Origin: Psychrobacillus psychrotolerans
GTDB taxonomy: Bacteria; Bacillota; Bacilli; Bacillales_A; Planococcaceae
Direction of reading: 5' to 3'
DNA length: 64,000 bases
Assembly (NCBI RefSeq): GCF_900115805.1
Contig: NZ_FOXU01000001.1
Span: forward strand, 620,001 to 684,000
A program made the translations under genes and the position numbers. Below are positions 46,430 to 55,821 of the stretch, piece by piece (within the stretch, counting starts at the first letter, position 1; the number at the start of each line of letters is the position of its first letter). The notes beneath the pieces were generated by a model. The model was not told where the DNA came from. It saw only the letters and a program-made list of their open reading frames with translations, and searched no databases.

Positions 46430-47158
46430 TTACACCCTTTTCCGAACAACGTGAAAGCTAAATTTATCCGCTCGAAAATAATTCTTCGAGTACAAAACCA
46501 CACGATCGTTTTCATCGTAATGGAGTTGTTTTAAAACAAGCAAGGAAGTTTCTGGCTCACAGTTCAAAGTAGGAGATGCGATCTCGTGGTAACCCACAGG
46601 ATCAATGTAAGTCACCGCATATGAAATATGTATTTCTCCAGACTCTTCTAATGCAGTAAAAATAGAGCCTTCTTCTCTAATGAGAAAATCATTAGGTAAA
46701 TAATTTTTCGGAACCTTATCGACACAATACACAACCGGTTCGTCATTTGCAGTACGGACACGTTCCATTGTAACAATCGATTGCTCATCTCCACACTGGA
46801 ATCTTAAAATATCATCCTCAGATGGAATCGCTTGCATAGAACTCAAGTAAACTGTACCTGGTTCCATTCCAGCCTTACGAATCATAGATGAGACGCTAGA
46901 AAGCTGTTCGATACCAGACGTGAAAATGGGCTTAGAATTTACAAACGTGCCCACTCCATGTCTTCTGACTATTACATTTTCTTCTTCCAATAAGCGAAGA
47001 GCTTCTCTTAAAGTTGCGCGACTTACTCCTAATGACTTGGCCAATTCAAATTCTGAAGGAAGCTTTTCCTTTTCTTTGAATATGCCCTTATCGATGTCTT
47101 GTTTAAGACGATCAATCACTTGTAAATATAAATGCCGATGGTCTACTTTTATTGTCAT
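46430..47158 (-). CDS. GntR/HutC-family transcriptional regulator (YmfC-like)
   Basis: A 242-residue repressor-type protein. The winged-helix domain ([42 protein letters not shown], about 32-74) is followed by a UTRA ligand domain (from about [19 protein letters not shown] to [24 protein letters not shown]). It sits at the head of the nucleoside transporter operon, so it probably controls that operon in response to a nucleoside or related compound. The ligand is inferred only. B. subtilis YmfC has a similar length and neighbourhood. Confidence 0.92.
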   Translation of the reverse strand: MTIKVDHRHLYLQVIDRLKQDIDKGIFKEKEKLPSEFELAKSLGVSRATLREALRLLEEENVIVRRHGVGTFVNSKPIFTSGIEQLSSVSSMIRKAGMEPGTVYLSSMQAIPSEDDILRFQCGDEQSIVTMERVRTANDEPVVYCVDKVPKNYLPNDFLIREEGSIFTALEESGEIHISYAVTYIDPVGYHEIASPTLNCEPETSLLVLKQLHYDENDRVVLYSKNYFRADKFSFHVVRKRV

Positions 47159-47182
47159 CTAAAACACCACCATTTTGAAGAG

Positions 47183-47196
47183 ATCAGACCTCTGAT
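47183..47196. promoter_or_regulatory. candidate operator of the GntR regulator
   Basis: A perfect palindrome ATCAGA-CC-TCTGAT 25 bases before the regulator start, just downstream of a likely promoter. Autoregulation is inferred. Confidence 0.4.
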
Positions 47197-47222
47197 GTAA
47201 AACTTTCCTACTAATCAGTCAT

Positions 47223-47251
47223 ACTATAACATTTTTAATACATGAAATAAA
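47223..47251 (-). promoter_or_regulatory. promoter of the GntR-nup operon
   Basis: Minus strand: extended -10 TGtTATAGT with the hexamer at 47223-47228, and a weak -35 TTTATT (47246-47251) at 17 bases. Confidence 0.5.
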
Positions 47252-47356
47252 TACTTTTATTTATATTATTTTAAAAGTTGATACAAAAAGTATGTGAATT
47301 TGTAATTATTTTGTCATACTTTTTCTATAAAGTGTGATACTATTTAACCTTTTAGG

Positions 47357-49654
47357 TTACATAATATCATCATCCACAGAGTGTTTAGAAACCAGTACTT
47401 GTCTTGGCTTACTTCCCTCATAAGGTCCGACAACCCCACTAAGTTCTAGCTGATCGATAATTCTGGCTGCTCTGGAATAACCAATTCTAAATCTTCTTTG
47501 AAGTAATGAGACGGAAGCAGTTTGCATTTCAGTTACTAGTTGCACAACATCATCATATAATTCATCTCTATCTAACTGTTCTGCCGACTCTTGCACTTCA
47601 TCTGGAATCATTTCATCTTGATAATTAGCCTTTTGTTGTTCAATAACAAAATCTACAATTCTTTCAACTTCTGCATCTGATAAAAATGCCCCTTGTACTC
47701 GGACTGGCTTCGAGCTACCGGCTGGAAGAAATAACATATCCCCTCTACCTAATAGTTTTTCTGCTCCTCCCATATCTAAAATAGTTCTGGAGTCAATTGC
47801 TGAGGAAACTGCAAATGCAATTCTTGAAGGAATATTAGCTTTAATAATCCCCGTTATCACGTCAACGCTCGGTCTTTGTGTAGCAATAATCAAATGAATC
47901 CCAGCTGCACGAGCCATCTGAGCCAAGCGAGTGATAGAATCTTCTACATCACTAGAAGCAACCATCATTAAGTCCGCTAATTCATCTACTATAACCACTA
48001 TAAACGGAAGTTTCGGATGTTTTTCTTCATTCTCTTCGTTCCATCTGTCAATATGCTCATTGTACCCTTGCATATTTCTTGTGCCTGTATGAGAAAACAA
48101 CTCATATCTTCTTTCCATTTCAGAGACTATTTTCTTCAAGGCCTGTGATGCTTTTCGTGGGTCCGTTACAACGGGCGCAAGTAGATGCGGTATCCCATTA
48201 TACATATTAAGCTCTACCATTTTTGGATCAATCATCATCATTTTCACTTCATGCGGTTTTGCTCGCATCATTATACTTGTAATTATGCCATTGATACAGA
48301 CACTCTTCCCACTTCCAGTAGATCCAGCTACTAGTAAATGTGGCATTTTATTTAACTGGGCTAGCACAGCTTGCCCAGTTACATCGCGTCCAAAGCCAAT
48401 TAATAGCTTCTGACTCGGCATATTATTTTCTTCTGATTCCAAAACTTCTCTCAAACTCACAATAGCTACTTCCTTATTTGGTACTTCGATCCCTATCGCC
48501 GATTTCCCAGGTATAGGTGCCTCAATCCGAATATCTCTCGCTGCTAAGGCCAAAGCTAGATCATCATGTAAACTAACGATCCTACTAACTTTCACCCCTA
48601 CATCAGGTAGAACTTCATATTTTGTTACTGCTGGACCTAAGTGAACTTGAGTAACCTTTGCCTTAACACCAAAACTTAAAAATGTTTGTTCTAGTTTTTT
48701 AGCATTAGCTTGAATCGCATTCAATTCACCACTTTGATCACTATGAGCAGGTGCATCTAACAAATTAATAGAGGGTAGTTGATAATCTTCATTCTCAACT
48801 GCTTCATTTTCCAAATTAATCTCTATAGGTTCAACGGGTTCAGATGGCTGCTCTACCACTTCTTTTCTAGCTATACGTTCGGTAAATGCAGAAATGATCG
48901 GTGAAGTAGACTGCTCCTCTTCTTCTGTTTCTAAAGGAACTGCTTCTATTACAGTTACAGCCTCTTCCTGTGCAGCCTGTTTTTTGTTTCGACGGGACTG
49001 ACCACTAACAGGAGTAGCTGTAGGTGTAGGTTTTTTCTTCTTTTTTTTCGGTCTGTTTAGGAAGCTTTCTTTTAGCTTCGGAAACGTTTCTACTAAGTAA
49101 GGAACTAAGGCTTTTCCAGTCAGTAACACAATTCCTATAAATAACATTAGCCAGCCCGCTACTTTTGCACCGGCCGAAGCAAACAGAACATGGAATGATG
49201 CAAAAAGTATTGCACCTATTATTCCGCCGCCTAATGAGGTATTTCTATTGGTGATCCCACCGCTTTCTACTAGAACGCGATAGCTTTCTCTTAAAACAGA
49301 GTTGGTTACTAATGCTTTTCCTTCAAATAATTGTTGAAATAATGCGATATGGCTAAATAACAATAAACTTCCCAAAACAAAAGCACAGCCTAAAAGTAAT
49401 CTATGGTTCCATGCCGGTACGGATTGTTTGATCATTATAATAAGTGCATACACGATTAGCATAAATGGAACTGCAATATGCCAATTCCCAAATAAGAAAT
49501 AACTAATATAAGACAAAAATTCACCCACAAGCCCATATTCAAAAAACGAAATAATGGATAATCCAATAATTAATAGTCCAATAATTTCATAAAGGAGCGG
49601 ATGCATTGTTTTTTTAGACGGCTTTTTAGTTGGTCTTTTTTTCTTTCTTGCCAA
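47357..49654 (-). CDS. spoIIIE: DNA translocase SpoIIIE/FtsK
   Basis: A 765-residue membrane-anchored DNA pump that moves the chromosome into the forespore. Four N-terminal transmembrane helices (about 20-180) precede a charged linker, the alpha/beta ATPase domains with Walker [11 protein letters not shown] and Walker [16 protein letters not shown], and a C-terminal winged-helix gamma domain ([28 protein letters not shown]) that reads oriented DNA sequences. In B. subtilis tepA and ylzJ precede it; here neither is present. Confidence 0.95.
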   Translation of the reverse strand: MARKKKRPTKKPSKKTMHPLLYEIIGLLIIGLSIISFFEYGLVGEFLSYISYFLFGNWHIAVPFMLIVYALIIMIKQSVPAWNHRLLLGCAFVLGSLLLFSHIALFQQLFEGKALVTNSVLRESYRVLVESGGITNRNTSLGGGIIGAILFASFHVLFASAGAKVAGWLMLFIGIVLLTGKALVPYLVETFPKLKESFLNRPKKKKKKPTPTATPVSGQSRRNKKQAAQEEAVTVIEAVPLETEEEEQSTSPIISAFTERIARKEVVEQPSEPVEPIEINLENEAVENEDYQLPSINLLDAPAHSDQSGELNAIQANAKKLEQTFLSFGVKAKVTQVHLGPAVTKYEVLPDVGVKVSRIVSLHDDLALALAARDIRIEAPIPGKSAIGIEVPNKEVAIVSLREVLESEENNMPSQKLLIGFGRDVTGQAVLAQLNKMPHLLVAGSTGSGKSVCINGIITSIMMRAKPHEVKMMMIDPKMVELNMYNGIPHLLAPVVTDPRKASQALKKIVSEMERRYELFSHTGTRNMQGYNEHIDRWNEENEEKHPKLPFIVVIVDELADLMMVASSDVEDSITRLAQMARAAGIHLIIATQRPSVDVITGIIKANIPSRIAFAVSSAIDSRTILDMGGAEKLLGRGDMLFLPAGSSKPVRVQGAFLSDAEVERIVDFVIEQQKANYQDEMIPDEVQESAEQLDRDELYDDVVQLVTEMQTASVSLLQRRFRIGYSRAARIIDQLELSGVVGPYEGSKPRQVLVSKHSVDDDIM

Positions 49655-49895
49655 AGTGTCACCTACTTTCTAAGTAATTTTAAAAATCTATTAGAAGAAA
49701 AAACAGAAATATGCGCCAGGTCCTTAAACCGACAACGATCGTTTTCAAAGGATTATGGACAGACATTTCCCTCATACTAGTCGTACACGCAGAAATCGTC
49801 CAACTGTATTGAAATCAGAATACTATTCATTCTTTCCCCTGCCACGGATGCCTTATTCAAGTTACTTTTTTATATACTTTCTTGTCTTTTAAGAT

Positions 49896-49934
49896 AAAAA
49901 GGATTTCCTTCCGTATTCGGAAAGGAAATCCTTT
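49896..49934 (-). terminator. terminator of rnjB
   Basis: Minus strand: AAAGGATTTCCTTTCCG with CGGAAGGAAATCCTTT, a long hairpin with one bulge, followed by a T run. Confidence 0.9.
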
Positions 49935-49941
49935 ATTCATA

Positions 49942-51609
49942 TTAATATTCCATAATAATAGGGATAATCATTGGACGTCTTTTGGTTTGTTGGAATAAAT
50001 ATGAATTTAGCGTATCACGGATTTCTTGTTTAATGTTTGTCCATTCAAACGTTTCTTTATTCACATATTTTTCAACAACAGTTCTGACCAGCTTAGCAGA
50101 CTCTTCCATTAGTTCTTCAGATTCACGAACATAAACAAATCCTCTCGAAAGAATTTCTGGTCCAGAAGCAATTTTCTTCTGTGCTCGGTTTAAAGTAACA
50201 ACAACAATAAATATACCATCTTGTGAAAGCAGCTTGCGATCGCGTAAAACAATATTGCCTACATCTCCAACACCGATTCCATCTATTAAGATATTGCCAG
50301 CTTGAACTCGACCACTCATTCTCATTTTACCACTCTTATATTCTACGATATCCCCTTTATCGGCGATGAAAATTTCCGATTTGGTCATACCAATTGCTTG
50401 AGCCAATTTTGAATGGGCTATCAACATGCGATATTCCCCTTGAATTGGTATAAAGTATTTAGGTTTTGTTAGATTTAACATCATTTTTAAATCTTCTTGA
50501 CTACCATGACCTGAAACATGAACATTTTTTTCAGAAGTAAGAACTTTTGCTCCAACTTTTGCAATTTGGTTCATCGTATTATACATTCCTACTTCCATAC
50601 CTGGAGAAGGTGTAAACGTGATCAAGACAGTATCTGTATCTTTTATTTTAATATCTTTATGATGCTTACGGATCATTTTTTCTAAGGCTTCTAGTGGTTC
50701 ACCTTGTGTACCTGAGACAATAACTACAATATTTTCATCATTGTATTTAGAGATTTCCTTGATAGAAATAATTGTCTCCTCTTCTACAGTGAAATACCCT
50801 AGATCTAACCCTATTTCGAAAATATTTTCTAAGCTTTTTCCTGCAATTGCGACTTTTTTGCCTGTTTCAATTGCTTTGTCGATAACTTGTTGAATTCGTA
50901 TAAAATTAGATGCATATAGTGCGACTAGTATACGACCTTTAGCAGCGTGGAATGTTTCTGATAATTGGTTTTCGATTACCGCTTCAGAAGTTGTATAACC
51001 TGGTCTTTCTGCTTCTGTTGAATCAGATAGAAGTATAAATACACCATCTTCTCCTAAACCAGCAATTTTTGCTATGTCAGGACGATACTTTCCTTTAGCC
51101 GATTGGTCAAACTTAAATTCTCCGGTATGAACGATTGCACCTTCAGACGTATGGAATACAATCCCAAGAGAATCAGGAATACTATGCGTTGTATGGAAAA
51201 AAGTAACATAGGTTCCTTGGAAATTCATGCGACTTTTATTTGTTACTTCGAAAAACTTGACTGGTTGTTTCGTCGGTAACGCTTTTAAATGCGTTTTTGC
51301 TAAAGCAATTGTCAATTTAGAGCCATATACCGGTGCTTGTACTTTTTGAAGTAAATATGAAATGGAACCAATCGCATCTTCGTGACCGTGTGTTAAGAAG
51401 ATCCCTTTTACACGATCCTTGTTTTCTACTAAGTACGTAATGTCAGGAATTACAATATCTATTCCTAGCATTTCATTTTCTGGGAACATTAAACCACTAT
51501 CTACGACAAAAATTTCTTCATCTATTTCTACTACGTACATTGCTTTTCCGATTTCTCCAACTCCACCGAGCGGTATAATTCGAATAAGTTCATTTTTTAC
51601 TTTTACCAA
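49942..51609 (-). CDS. rnjB: ribonuclease J (RnjB-type by position)
   Basis: A 555-residue metallo-beta-lactamase/beta-CASP RNase. The metal motif is THGHEDAIG (HxHxDH-like, with Glu at the third position), with HTGEFKFD, SDSTEAERPG and HVSGHGSQEDLKMMLNL in the beta-CASP part, and a C-terminal domain. The reading THGHEDAIG matches known RNase J proteins. The position after dapA corresponds to B. subtilis rnjB (RNase J2); which paralogue it functionally is cannot be settled here. The start is TTG with AGGAGG six bases upstream. Confidence 0.9.
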   Translation of the reverse strand: MVKVKNELIRIIPLGGVGEIGKAMYVVEIDEEIFVVDSGLMFPENEMLGIDIVIPDITYLVENKDRVKGIFLTHGHEDAIGSISYLLQKVQAPVYGSKLTIALAKTHLKALPTKQPVKFFEVTNKSRMNFQGTYVTFFHTTHSIPDSLGIVFHTSEGAIVHTGEFKFDQSAKGKYRPDIAKIAGLGEDGVFILLSDSTEAERPGYTTSEAVIENQLSETFHAAKGRILVALYASNFIRIQQVIDKAIETGKKVAIAGKSLENIFEIGLDLGYFTVEEETIISIKEISKYNDENIVVIVSGTQGEPLEALEKMIRKHHKDIKIKDTDTVLITFTPSPGMEVGMYNTMNQIAKVGAKVLTSEKNVHVSGHGSQEDLKMMLNLTKPKYFIPIQGEYRMLIAHSKLAQAIGMTKSEIFIADKGDIVEYKSGKMRMSGRVQAGNILIDGIGVGDVGNIVLRDRKLLSQDGIFIVVVTLNRAQKKIASGPEILSRGFVYVRESEELMEESAKLVRTVVEKYVNKETFEWTNIKQEIRDTLNSYLFQQTKRRPMIIPIIMEY

Positions 51610-51965
51610 ATCTTTTCCTCCTATAAATCAATTACGCCTCAGAGAAATTGTATCTAGATGTGTATGGTGCTTAGTCCTGCGTCATGCAGTTCAGTTTGCA
51701 ACTATCGAATAGTAATACGATTTTAGGCTTTCTGTAGTCTAAGACTCCATTCAACACTTTTTACATCCTCCGAAAGCTTTACTTTCTAGCAAATGCTTGT
51801 ACTTCCTGAATCTTTATTACTTATTAATTAGTATTCGTCTCTCTGCCCTTTCCAAGGATGGGAGATATCTATTTACGTTAGCTTGTTAAATTTTTTATAA
51901 AAGAAGTTAACCCGACCAACATCCACGTATTTTCATTATATCGGACGTCAGCGATTCACACAAAT
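51610..51965. other. long leader region upstream of rnjB
   Basis: About 350 bases between dapA and rnjB. On the minus strand a GGAGG precedes a 28-codon frame from GTG at 51757 to a stop at 51671 (see findings). No clear promoter was picked and no other gene is seen. Confidence 0.4.
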
Positions 51966-52000
51966 AAAAAAAAGGCTGAAATAGGAAATCTTCAGCCTTT
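51966..52000 (-). terminator. terminator of the asd-dapA operon
   Basis: Minus strand: AAAGGCTGAA/TTCAGCCTTT stem followed by a T run, nine bases after the dapA stop. Confidence 0.9.
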
Positions 52001-52008
52001 CTGCCAAA

Positions 52009-52890
52009 TTATTGAGTATTCAAATATTCATCCCAGATTACATCAAATTCCTGCTTTTCTCTTTCGGTCATCTCAGTGAGTGGTAAGCGTAAGCTTCCCA
52101 CTTCTAAACCTATCTTAGAAAGCGCATATTTTACGACAATCGGGTTGGGGTGTTTGAAGAGTGCCTGTATTAACGGCAATAATGATTGATGAATTCTTGC
52201 AGCTTCCGTATGATTTCCATTTTGAAAAGCTTCCATCATTTTCTTCATATCATTTCCTACAATATGGGAAGCAACCGAAATTACTCCAGTACCCCCTATT
52301 GCTAGTAATGGAAGAGTGAGTGAATCATCTCCGCTATACACTTCTAAATTCCCTTTTGTTTTAGCCATTACTCGAGTCATCTGATCTAAATTACCACTAG
52401 CATCTTTTAAAAACTTAATGGAGGGTATTTCACTTAAAGCTACCAATGTATCAAGTTCCATATTGATAACAGAACGGCTTGGAATATTGTATATGATAAT
52501 TGGCAGTATTGTTTCATTTGCAATAGCTTCATAATGAGCTATCAGCCCGCGTTGATTGGGTTTGTTATAATAAGGGGTGACAATCATTAGGCCATCCACT
52601 CCCAGAGCCTCAGCCTTTATAGACAAGTCAATGGATGCGGCTGTGCTATTACTTCCAGTACCTGCAATGACAGGTACTCTTTTGTTTACTTTCTCTGCTA
52701 CGAATTTAATAAATTTAAGTTTTTCTTCCATTGTTAAAGTTGGAGATTCTCCTGTTGTCCCACAAACGACAAGAGAGTCAGTCCCTGTCGAAAGTAAATG
52801 TTCAATTAATAATTCTGTCACAGTATAATTGATGGAACCATCTATTTGAAATGGGGTAACCATTGCCGTAGCAATTGGTCCTATCTTCAT
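52009..52890 (-). CDS. dapA: 4-hydroxy-tetrahydrodipicolinate synthase
   Basis: Condenses pyruvate and aspartate semialdehyde, feeding lysine, peptidoglycan and dipicolinate. 293 residues, TIM barrel. GTTGESPTLTMEEK, the GTGSNST block, YYNKPNQRGLIAHYEAIA (with the catalytic Tyr region), YNIPSRS and the Schiff-base Lys in IKFLKDASGNLDQM are present. It starts two bases after asd. In B. subtilis the aspartokinase gene dapG lies between asd and dapA; it is missing here. Confidence 0.97.
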   Translation of the reverse strand: MKIGPIATAMVTPFQIDGSINYTVTELLIEHLLSTGTDSLVVCGTTGESPTLTMEEKLKFIKFVAEKVNKRVPVIAGTGSNSTAASIDLSIKAEALGVDGLMIVTPYYNKPNQRGLIAHYEAIANETILPIIIYNIPSRSVINMELDTLVALSEIPSIKFLKDASGNLDQMTRVMAKTKGNLEVYSGDDSLTLPLLAIGGTGVISVASHIVGNDMKKMMEAFQNGNHTEAARIHQSLLPLIQALFKHPNPIVVKYALSKIGLEVGSLRLPLTEMTEREKQEFDVIWDEYLNTQ

Positions 52891-52892
52891 TT

Positions 52893-53939
52893 TTACACCT
52901 CTTTTAATATACCTTCAGCAATAAGTGCTTCTGCAATTTGTATAGAGTTTAGCGCTGCACCTTTCAATAAATTATCTGATACTATCCACATATGAAATCC
53001 TTTATCGTTGGAAGGATCTTTTCTTAAGCGTCCCACAAATACATCGTCTTTACCATCTGCATAGTACGGCATAGGATAAAATTGTTGGTCAGGAGCATCT
53101 TGTAACGTAATCCCCTCTGAGTTTGCAAGTAGTTGTTTTAGCTGATCGATTGATACATTCTCTTGATCTACCTCTACATAGACAGATTCGGAATGTCCGG
53201 TAACAACGGGCACTCTTACACAAGTTGCTGCAATAGCAAGATTTGGTAAAGACATAATTTTTTTAGTTTCATCCATCATTTTATGTTCCTCAAAAGTGAA
53301 TCCATCTTCGGTGAACACGTCAATTTGAGGAATAACATTACCTGCGATAGGATAATGCTTTTCAGCACTTTTAACAGGTAAGATTTCTGGTTTTGCTTGT
53401 TTATCTTTTATACCTTCACTTTGTGTTGTCAATTCATTAATTGCAGCAGCTCCGGCACCCGATACCGCTTGGTAAGTTGAAACTATTACTTTGGTTAGAC
53501 CAAATTTCTGACGAATTGGTTCAAGTGCGCAAACCATCTGAATAGTAGAACAATTTGGATTAGCAATAATCCCTGTTTGTTCATGTAAGGCTTGTTTATT
53601 TACTTCAGGAACTACAAGTGGTGTATCTTTATCCATCCGGAAGGCGCTTGTGTTATCAATTACGATTGCCCCTCTATTGCTCGCTTCTTTTGCTAGAACT
53701 TTAGAAATTGAACCACCTGCAGAGAAAAATGCTACATCTACACCTTCAAAAGCTTCAGGTGTTGCTTCTTCAATAGTATAAGAACTTCCATCTACTTCTA
53801 CTTGTTTACCCGCTGATTTTTTAGAAGCTAATAACTTTAACGTTTTGTATGGAAAACTTCTTTCTACTAATTTTTCAATGATTTTTTGACCGACTGCTCC
53901 TGTCGCTCCTACAATTGCTACTGTATAACCTTGTGACAT
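52893..53939 (-). CDS. asd: aspartate-semialdehyde dehydrogenase
   Basis: Reduces aspartyl phosphate to aspartate semialdehyde with NADPH. 348 residues. VGATGAVGQKIIEKL (coenzyme loop), FFSAGGSISK, NPNCSTIQMVCAL with the catalytic Cys and QAVSGAGAAAINEL are visible. It has a likely vegetative promoter in the 77-base gap after dpaB, so it can be expressed apart from the sporulation genes upstream. Confidence 0.97.
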   Translation of the reverse strand: MSQGYTVAIVGATGAVGQKIIEKLVERSFPYKTLKLLASKKSAGKQVEVDGSSYTIEEATPEAFEGVDVAFFSAGGSISKVLAKEASNRGAIVIDNTSAFRMDKDTPLVVPEVNKQALHEQTGIIANPNCSTIQMVCALEPIRQKFGLTKVIVSTYQAVSGAGAAAINELTTQSEGIKDKQAKPEILPVKSAEKHYPIAGNVIPQIDVFTEDGFTFEEHKMMDETKKIMSLPNLAIAATCVRVPVVTGHSESVYVEVDQENVSIDQLKQLLANSEGITLQDAPDQQFYPMPYYADGKDDVFVGRLRKDPSNDKGFHMWIVSDNLLKGAALNSIQIAEALIAEGILKEV

Positions 53940-53985
53940 GAAAAGCTCTCCCCCTAGACCTATGCTATTTTTGATATTGTATTTT

Positions 53986-54013
53986 ATTATACATGAAAAT
54001 ACATCTTCATCAA
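53986..54013 (-). promoter_or_regulatory. vegetative promoter of asd-dapA
   Basis: Minus strand: -35 TTGATG (54008-54013), 16-base spacer, perfect -10 TATAAT (53986-53991), in the gap between dpaB and asd. Confidence 0.7.
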
Positions 54014-54016
54014 TAT

Positions 54017-54604
54017 TTATAATTTATGACTTATGAGCAAAGGCTGGAATTGTTTGAATTGAATCGCATGTTCAACTGTTGGAATTATTTTTGTAAAGTC
54101 AGCAATGAGTGAGTTTGGTTTGCTATGAGGATTATCTTGGCCAAAGGGGATAAAGTATATGTTTTTAGTAGAAAGTAATTTCATAATGTTCATTCCATTC
54201 AATCCTAATGCATCATTTGTGGATATTCCAAGAACTACTGGTTTTCCATTTCGCAATGTTGCTTTTGCCGCCATCAACACAGGTGAATCTGTTTGGGCAT
54301 TTGCAAGCTTACTAATAGAGTTGCCTGTCATCGGAGCAATTACCATACAATCCAGTGGGTTTGTAGGTCCAAATGGTTCTGCCTCCACTATTTTTGACAC
54401 TACTTTACTACCACTTGCCTCTTCTATCTTCTCAATCCATTCTTCCCCTGTTCCAAAACGTGTTGCCGCAGTTAATACAGAATACGTAATAATAGGAACT
54501 ACAGTTGCCCCTAGATCAGTAAACTGTTTAATCATTGGGATAACTTCCTCATAAGTACAATGAGAAGCAGTTATTCCTAATCCAATTCGAAAACCTTTTA
54601 ACAC
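54017..54604 (-). CDS. dpaB: dipicolinate synthase subunit B (SpoVFB)
   Basis: A 195-residue flavoprotein-like subunit of dipicolinate synthase, which oxidises dihydrodipicolinate to dipicolinic acid in the mother cell for spore core dehydration. LKGFRIGLGITASHCTYEEVIPMIKQF at the start, AEPFGPTNPLDCMVIAPMTGNSISKLANAQTDSPVLMAAKATLRN and VVLGISTNDALGLNGMNIMKLL are diagnostic. Its start overlaps the dpaA stop by one base. Confidence 0.96.
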   Translation of the reverse strand: MLKGFRIGLGITASHCTYEEVIPMIKQFTDLGATVVPIITYSVLTAATRFGTGEEWIEKIEEASGSKVVSKIVEAEPFGPTNPLDCMVIAPMTGNSISKLANAQTDSPVLMAAKATLRNGKPVVLGISTNDALGLNGMNIMKLLSTKNIYFIPFGQDNPHSKPNSLIADFTKIIPTVEHAIQFKQFQPLLISHKL

Positions 54605-55404
54605 TATTTTTCCCCCTCCAGTAGAGCCAATTGAGTTTGCACAGCTTTTGCTATCAAATATCCTGCATCTTTGGGAAAATACAATCCTGGTAAGCTAGTT
54701 GAATGGATATAATTTGTTGGGATTGAATTGGCTGACTCGAGTAAACATCCTGGATTTGAAGCTAGATCATACACTTTTTTAAATCTAGCCGTATCAGACG
54801 TGCTCAGCCATCTGTTTGGAATAGTGTTTATCAGATAGCTGGTATGTGCTTCTTGATTATGAACAACATGCTCAAATTGTTCTATCTGATATCCATAGCT
54901 TTTTGCCTCAAATAATTGATGTTCAGAGCGAACCGAGATAATTACCTCTGCGCCCAAATGATGTAGAGCAAAAGCAAGTCTTTTTCCCACTCTTCCATAC
55001 CCAGTTATGATGAATTTTTTATTATAAATAGATTCGTTTTCACTTCTATAAAAGTTATATATAAATCCCTCTGCTGTAAGATTTGCATTTTCCCAAATCC
55101 ACTGTTCATCCTCTAAATAATAAAAAGCATGGACCTGGCTATTTTGTATTTCCTGTTCAATTTCTGTATTCGTTTTTCCAACGAAAAGGAGAAGACATGA
55201 CTCAGGCAAAACGAAAGAACTATCTATTTGTAATGGTGGAATAGGTAAAAAAATGATGGTAGGTTGAAAATCCATTATTGCGACTTTTAGTTCTTCCGTC
55301 CAAATCGTCGTTGGAAAGATTTTCACTTCTAGTTCGTTATCTAATGTTTCCTTCAAAAACGATAGACGGGCGTCTGTACCTATGATTGCACATTTTTTTT
55401 TCAC
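54604..55404 (-). CDS. dpaA: dipicolinate synthase subunit A (SpoVFA), short divergent form
   Basis: A 266-residue NAD(P)-binding subunit partnered with DpaB. The N-terminal DpaA_N-like region starts CAIIGTDARLSFLKE, and the Rossmann loop ITGYGRVGKRLAFALHHLGAEV lies near residue 135. The C-terminal block SLPGLYFPKDAGYLIAKAVQTQL matches the family. It is about 30 residues shorter than B. subtilis SpoVFA and quite diverged, but position and partner support the call. It overlaps ymxH by four bases (ATGA). Confidence 0.88.
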   Translation of the reverse strand: MKKKCAIIGTDARLSFLKETLDNELEVKIFPTTIWTEELKVAIMDFQPTIIFLPIPPLQIDSSFVLPESCLLLFVGKTNTEIEQEIQNSQVHAFYYLEDEQWIWENANLTAEGFIYNFYRSENESIYNKKFIITGYGRVGKRLAFALHHLGAEVIISVRSEHQLFEAKSYGYQIEQFEHVVHNQEAHTSYLINTIPNRWLSTSDTARFKKVYDLASNPGCLLESANSIPTNYIHSTSLPGLYFPKDAGYLIAKAVQTQLALLEGEK

Positions 55405-55673
55405 GAATATTCACTATTTCCAATTTCATTGTTTGCCTCATTAAACAGAATTCTATCTTTACCAATGAGAATTATTTCTTCCCATGAGATAAATTCCTTT
55501 TTTTTCGCTGATTTATTTCCTTGAAAAAAGGATCCTGTTTTTTGAAAAACTTCAAAACCTTCTATTTTCCCATTTTCAGGATTGAAGAGTAACTCAGTGT
55601 CTGCTAGTTTGCCATATCTCGCCCCGTCCTTAACTTGGATCAGCTCTTTTTCTGCAAGTTCCGAAAGTAACAA
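55401..55673 (-). CDS. ymxH: PRC-barrel protein, YlmC/YmxH family
   Basis: A 90-residue small barrel protein: LLSELAEKELIQVKDGARYGKLADTELLFNPENGKIEGFEV followed by ISWEEIILIGKDRILFN. This matches the sporulation-linked YlmC/YmxH family. Function is not established. It heads the ymxH-dpaA-dpaB-asd-dapA run, as in B. subtilis. A possible mother-cell promoter lies upstream. Confidence 0.9.
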   Translation of the reverse strand: MLLSELAEKELIQVKDGARYGKLADTELLFNPENGKIEGFEVFQKTGSFFQGNKSAKKKEFISWEEIILIGKDRILFNEANNEIGNSEYS

Positions 55674-55700
55674 TCATTCTCCCCCTTATTGATTTCTATT

Positions 55701-55730
55701 TATATATATGCCATTTCGCAGTACAAAGTG
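55701..55730 (-). promoter_or_regulatory. possible sigma-K-type promoter of ymxH-dpaAB
   Basis: Minus strand: AC (55728-55729), 17-base spacer, then CATATATAT, one off from the CATAnnnTA -10 of sigma K. The B. subtilis dpaAB promoter is sigma-K dependent, which makes this plausible. Evidence is short and AT-rich. Confidence 0.35.
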
Positions 55731-55792
55731 AATATAAAAAAACGGGAAAGAAGACGCCTGGTCCTTAAAAAACAAAAAATATATTTCCAATA

Positions 55793-55821
55793 TAAAAAAA
55801 GCCGATCAAATTTGATCGACT
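55793..55821 (-). terminator. terminator of mlpA
   Basis: Minus strand: AGTCGATCAA/TTTGATCGGCT hairpin and a T run. It spans the mlpA stop codon. Confidence 0.8.

Noticed and set aside
55401-55404. Frameshift between ymxH and dpaA
   Set aside because: The ATGA overlap is ordinary translational coupling and both proteins are complete.
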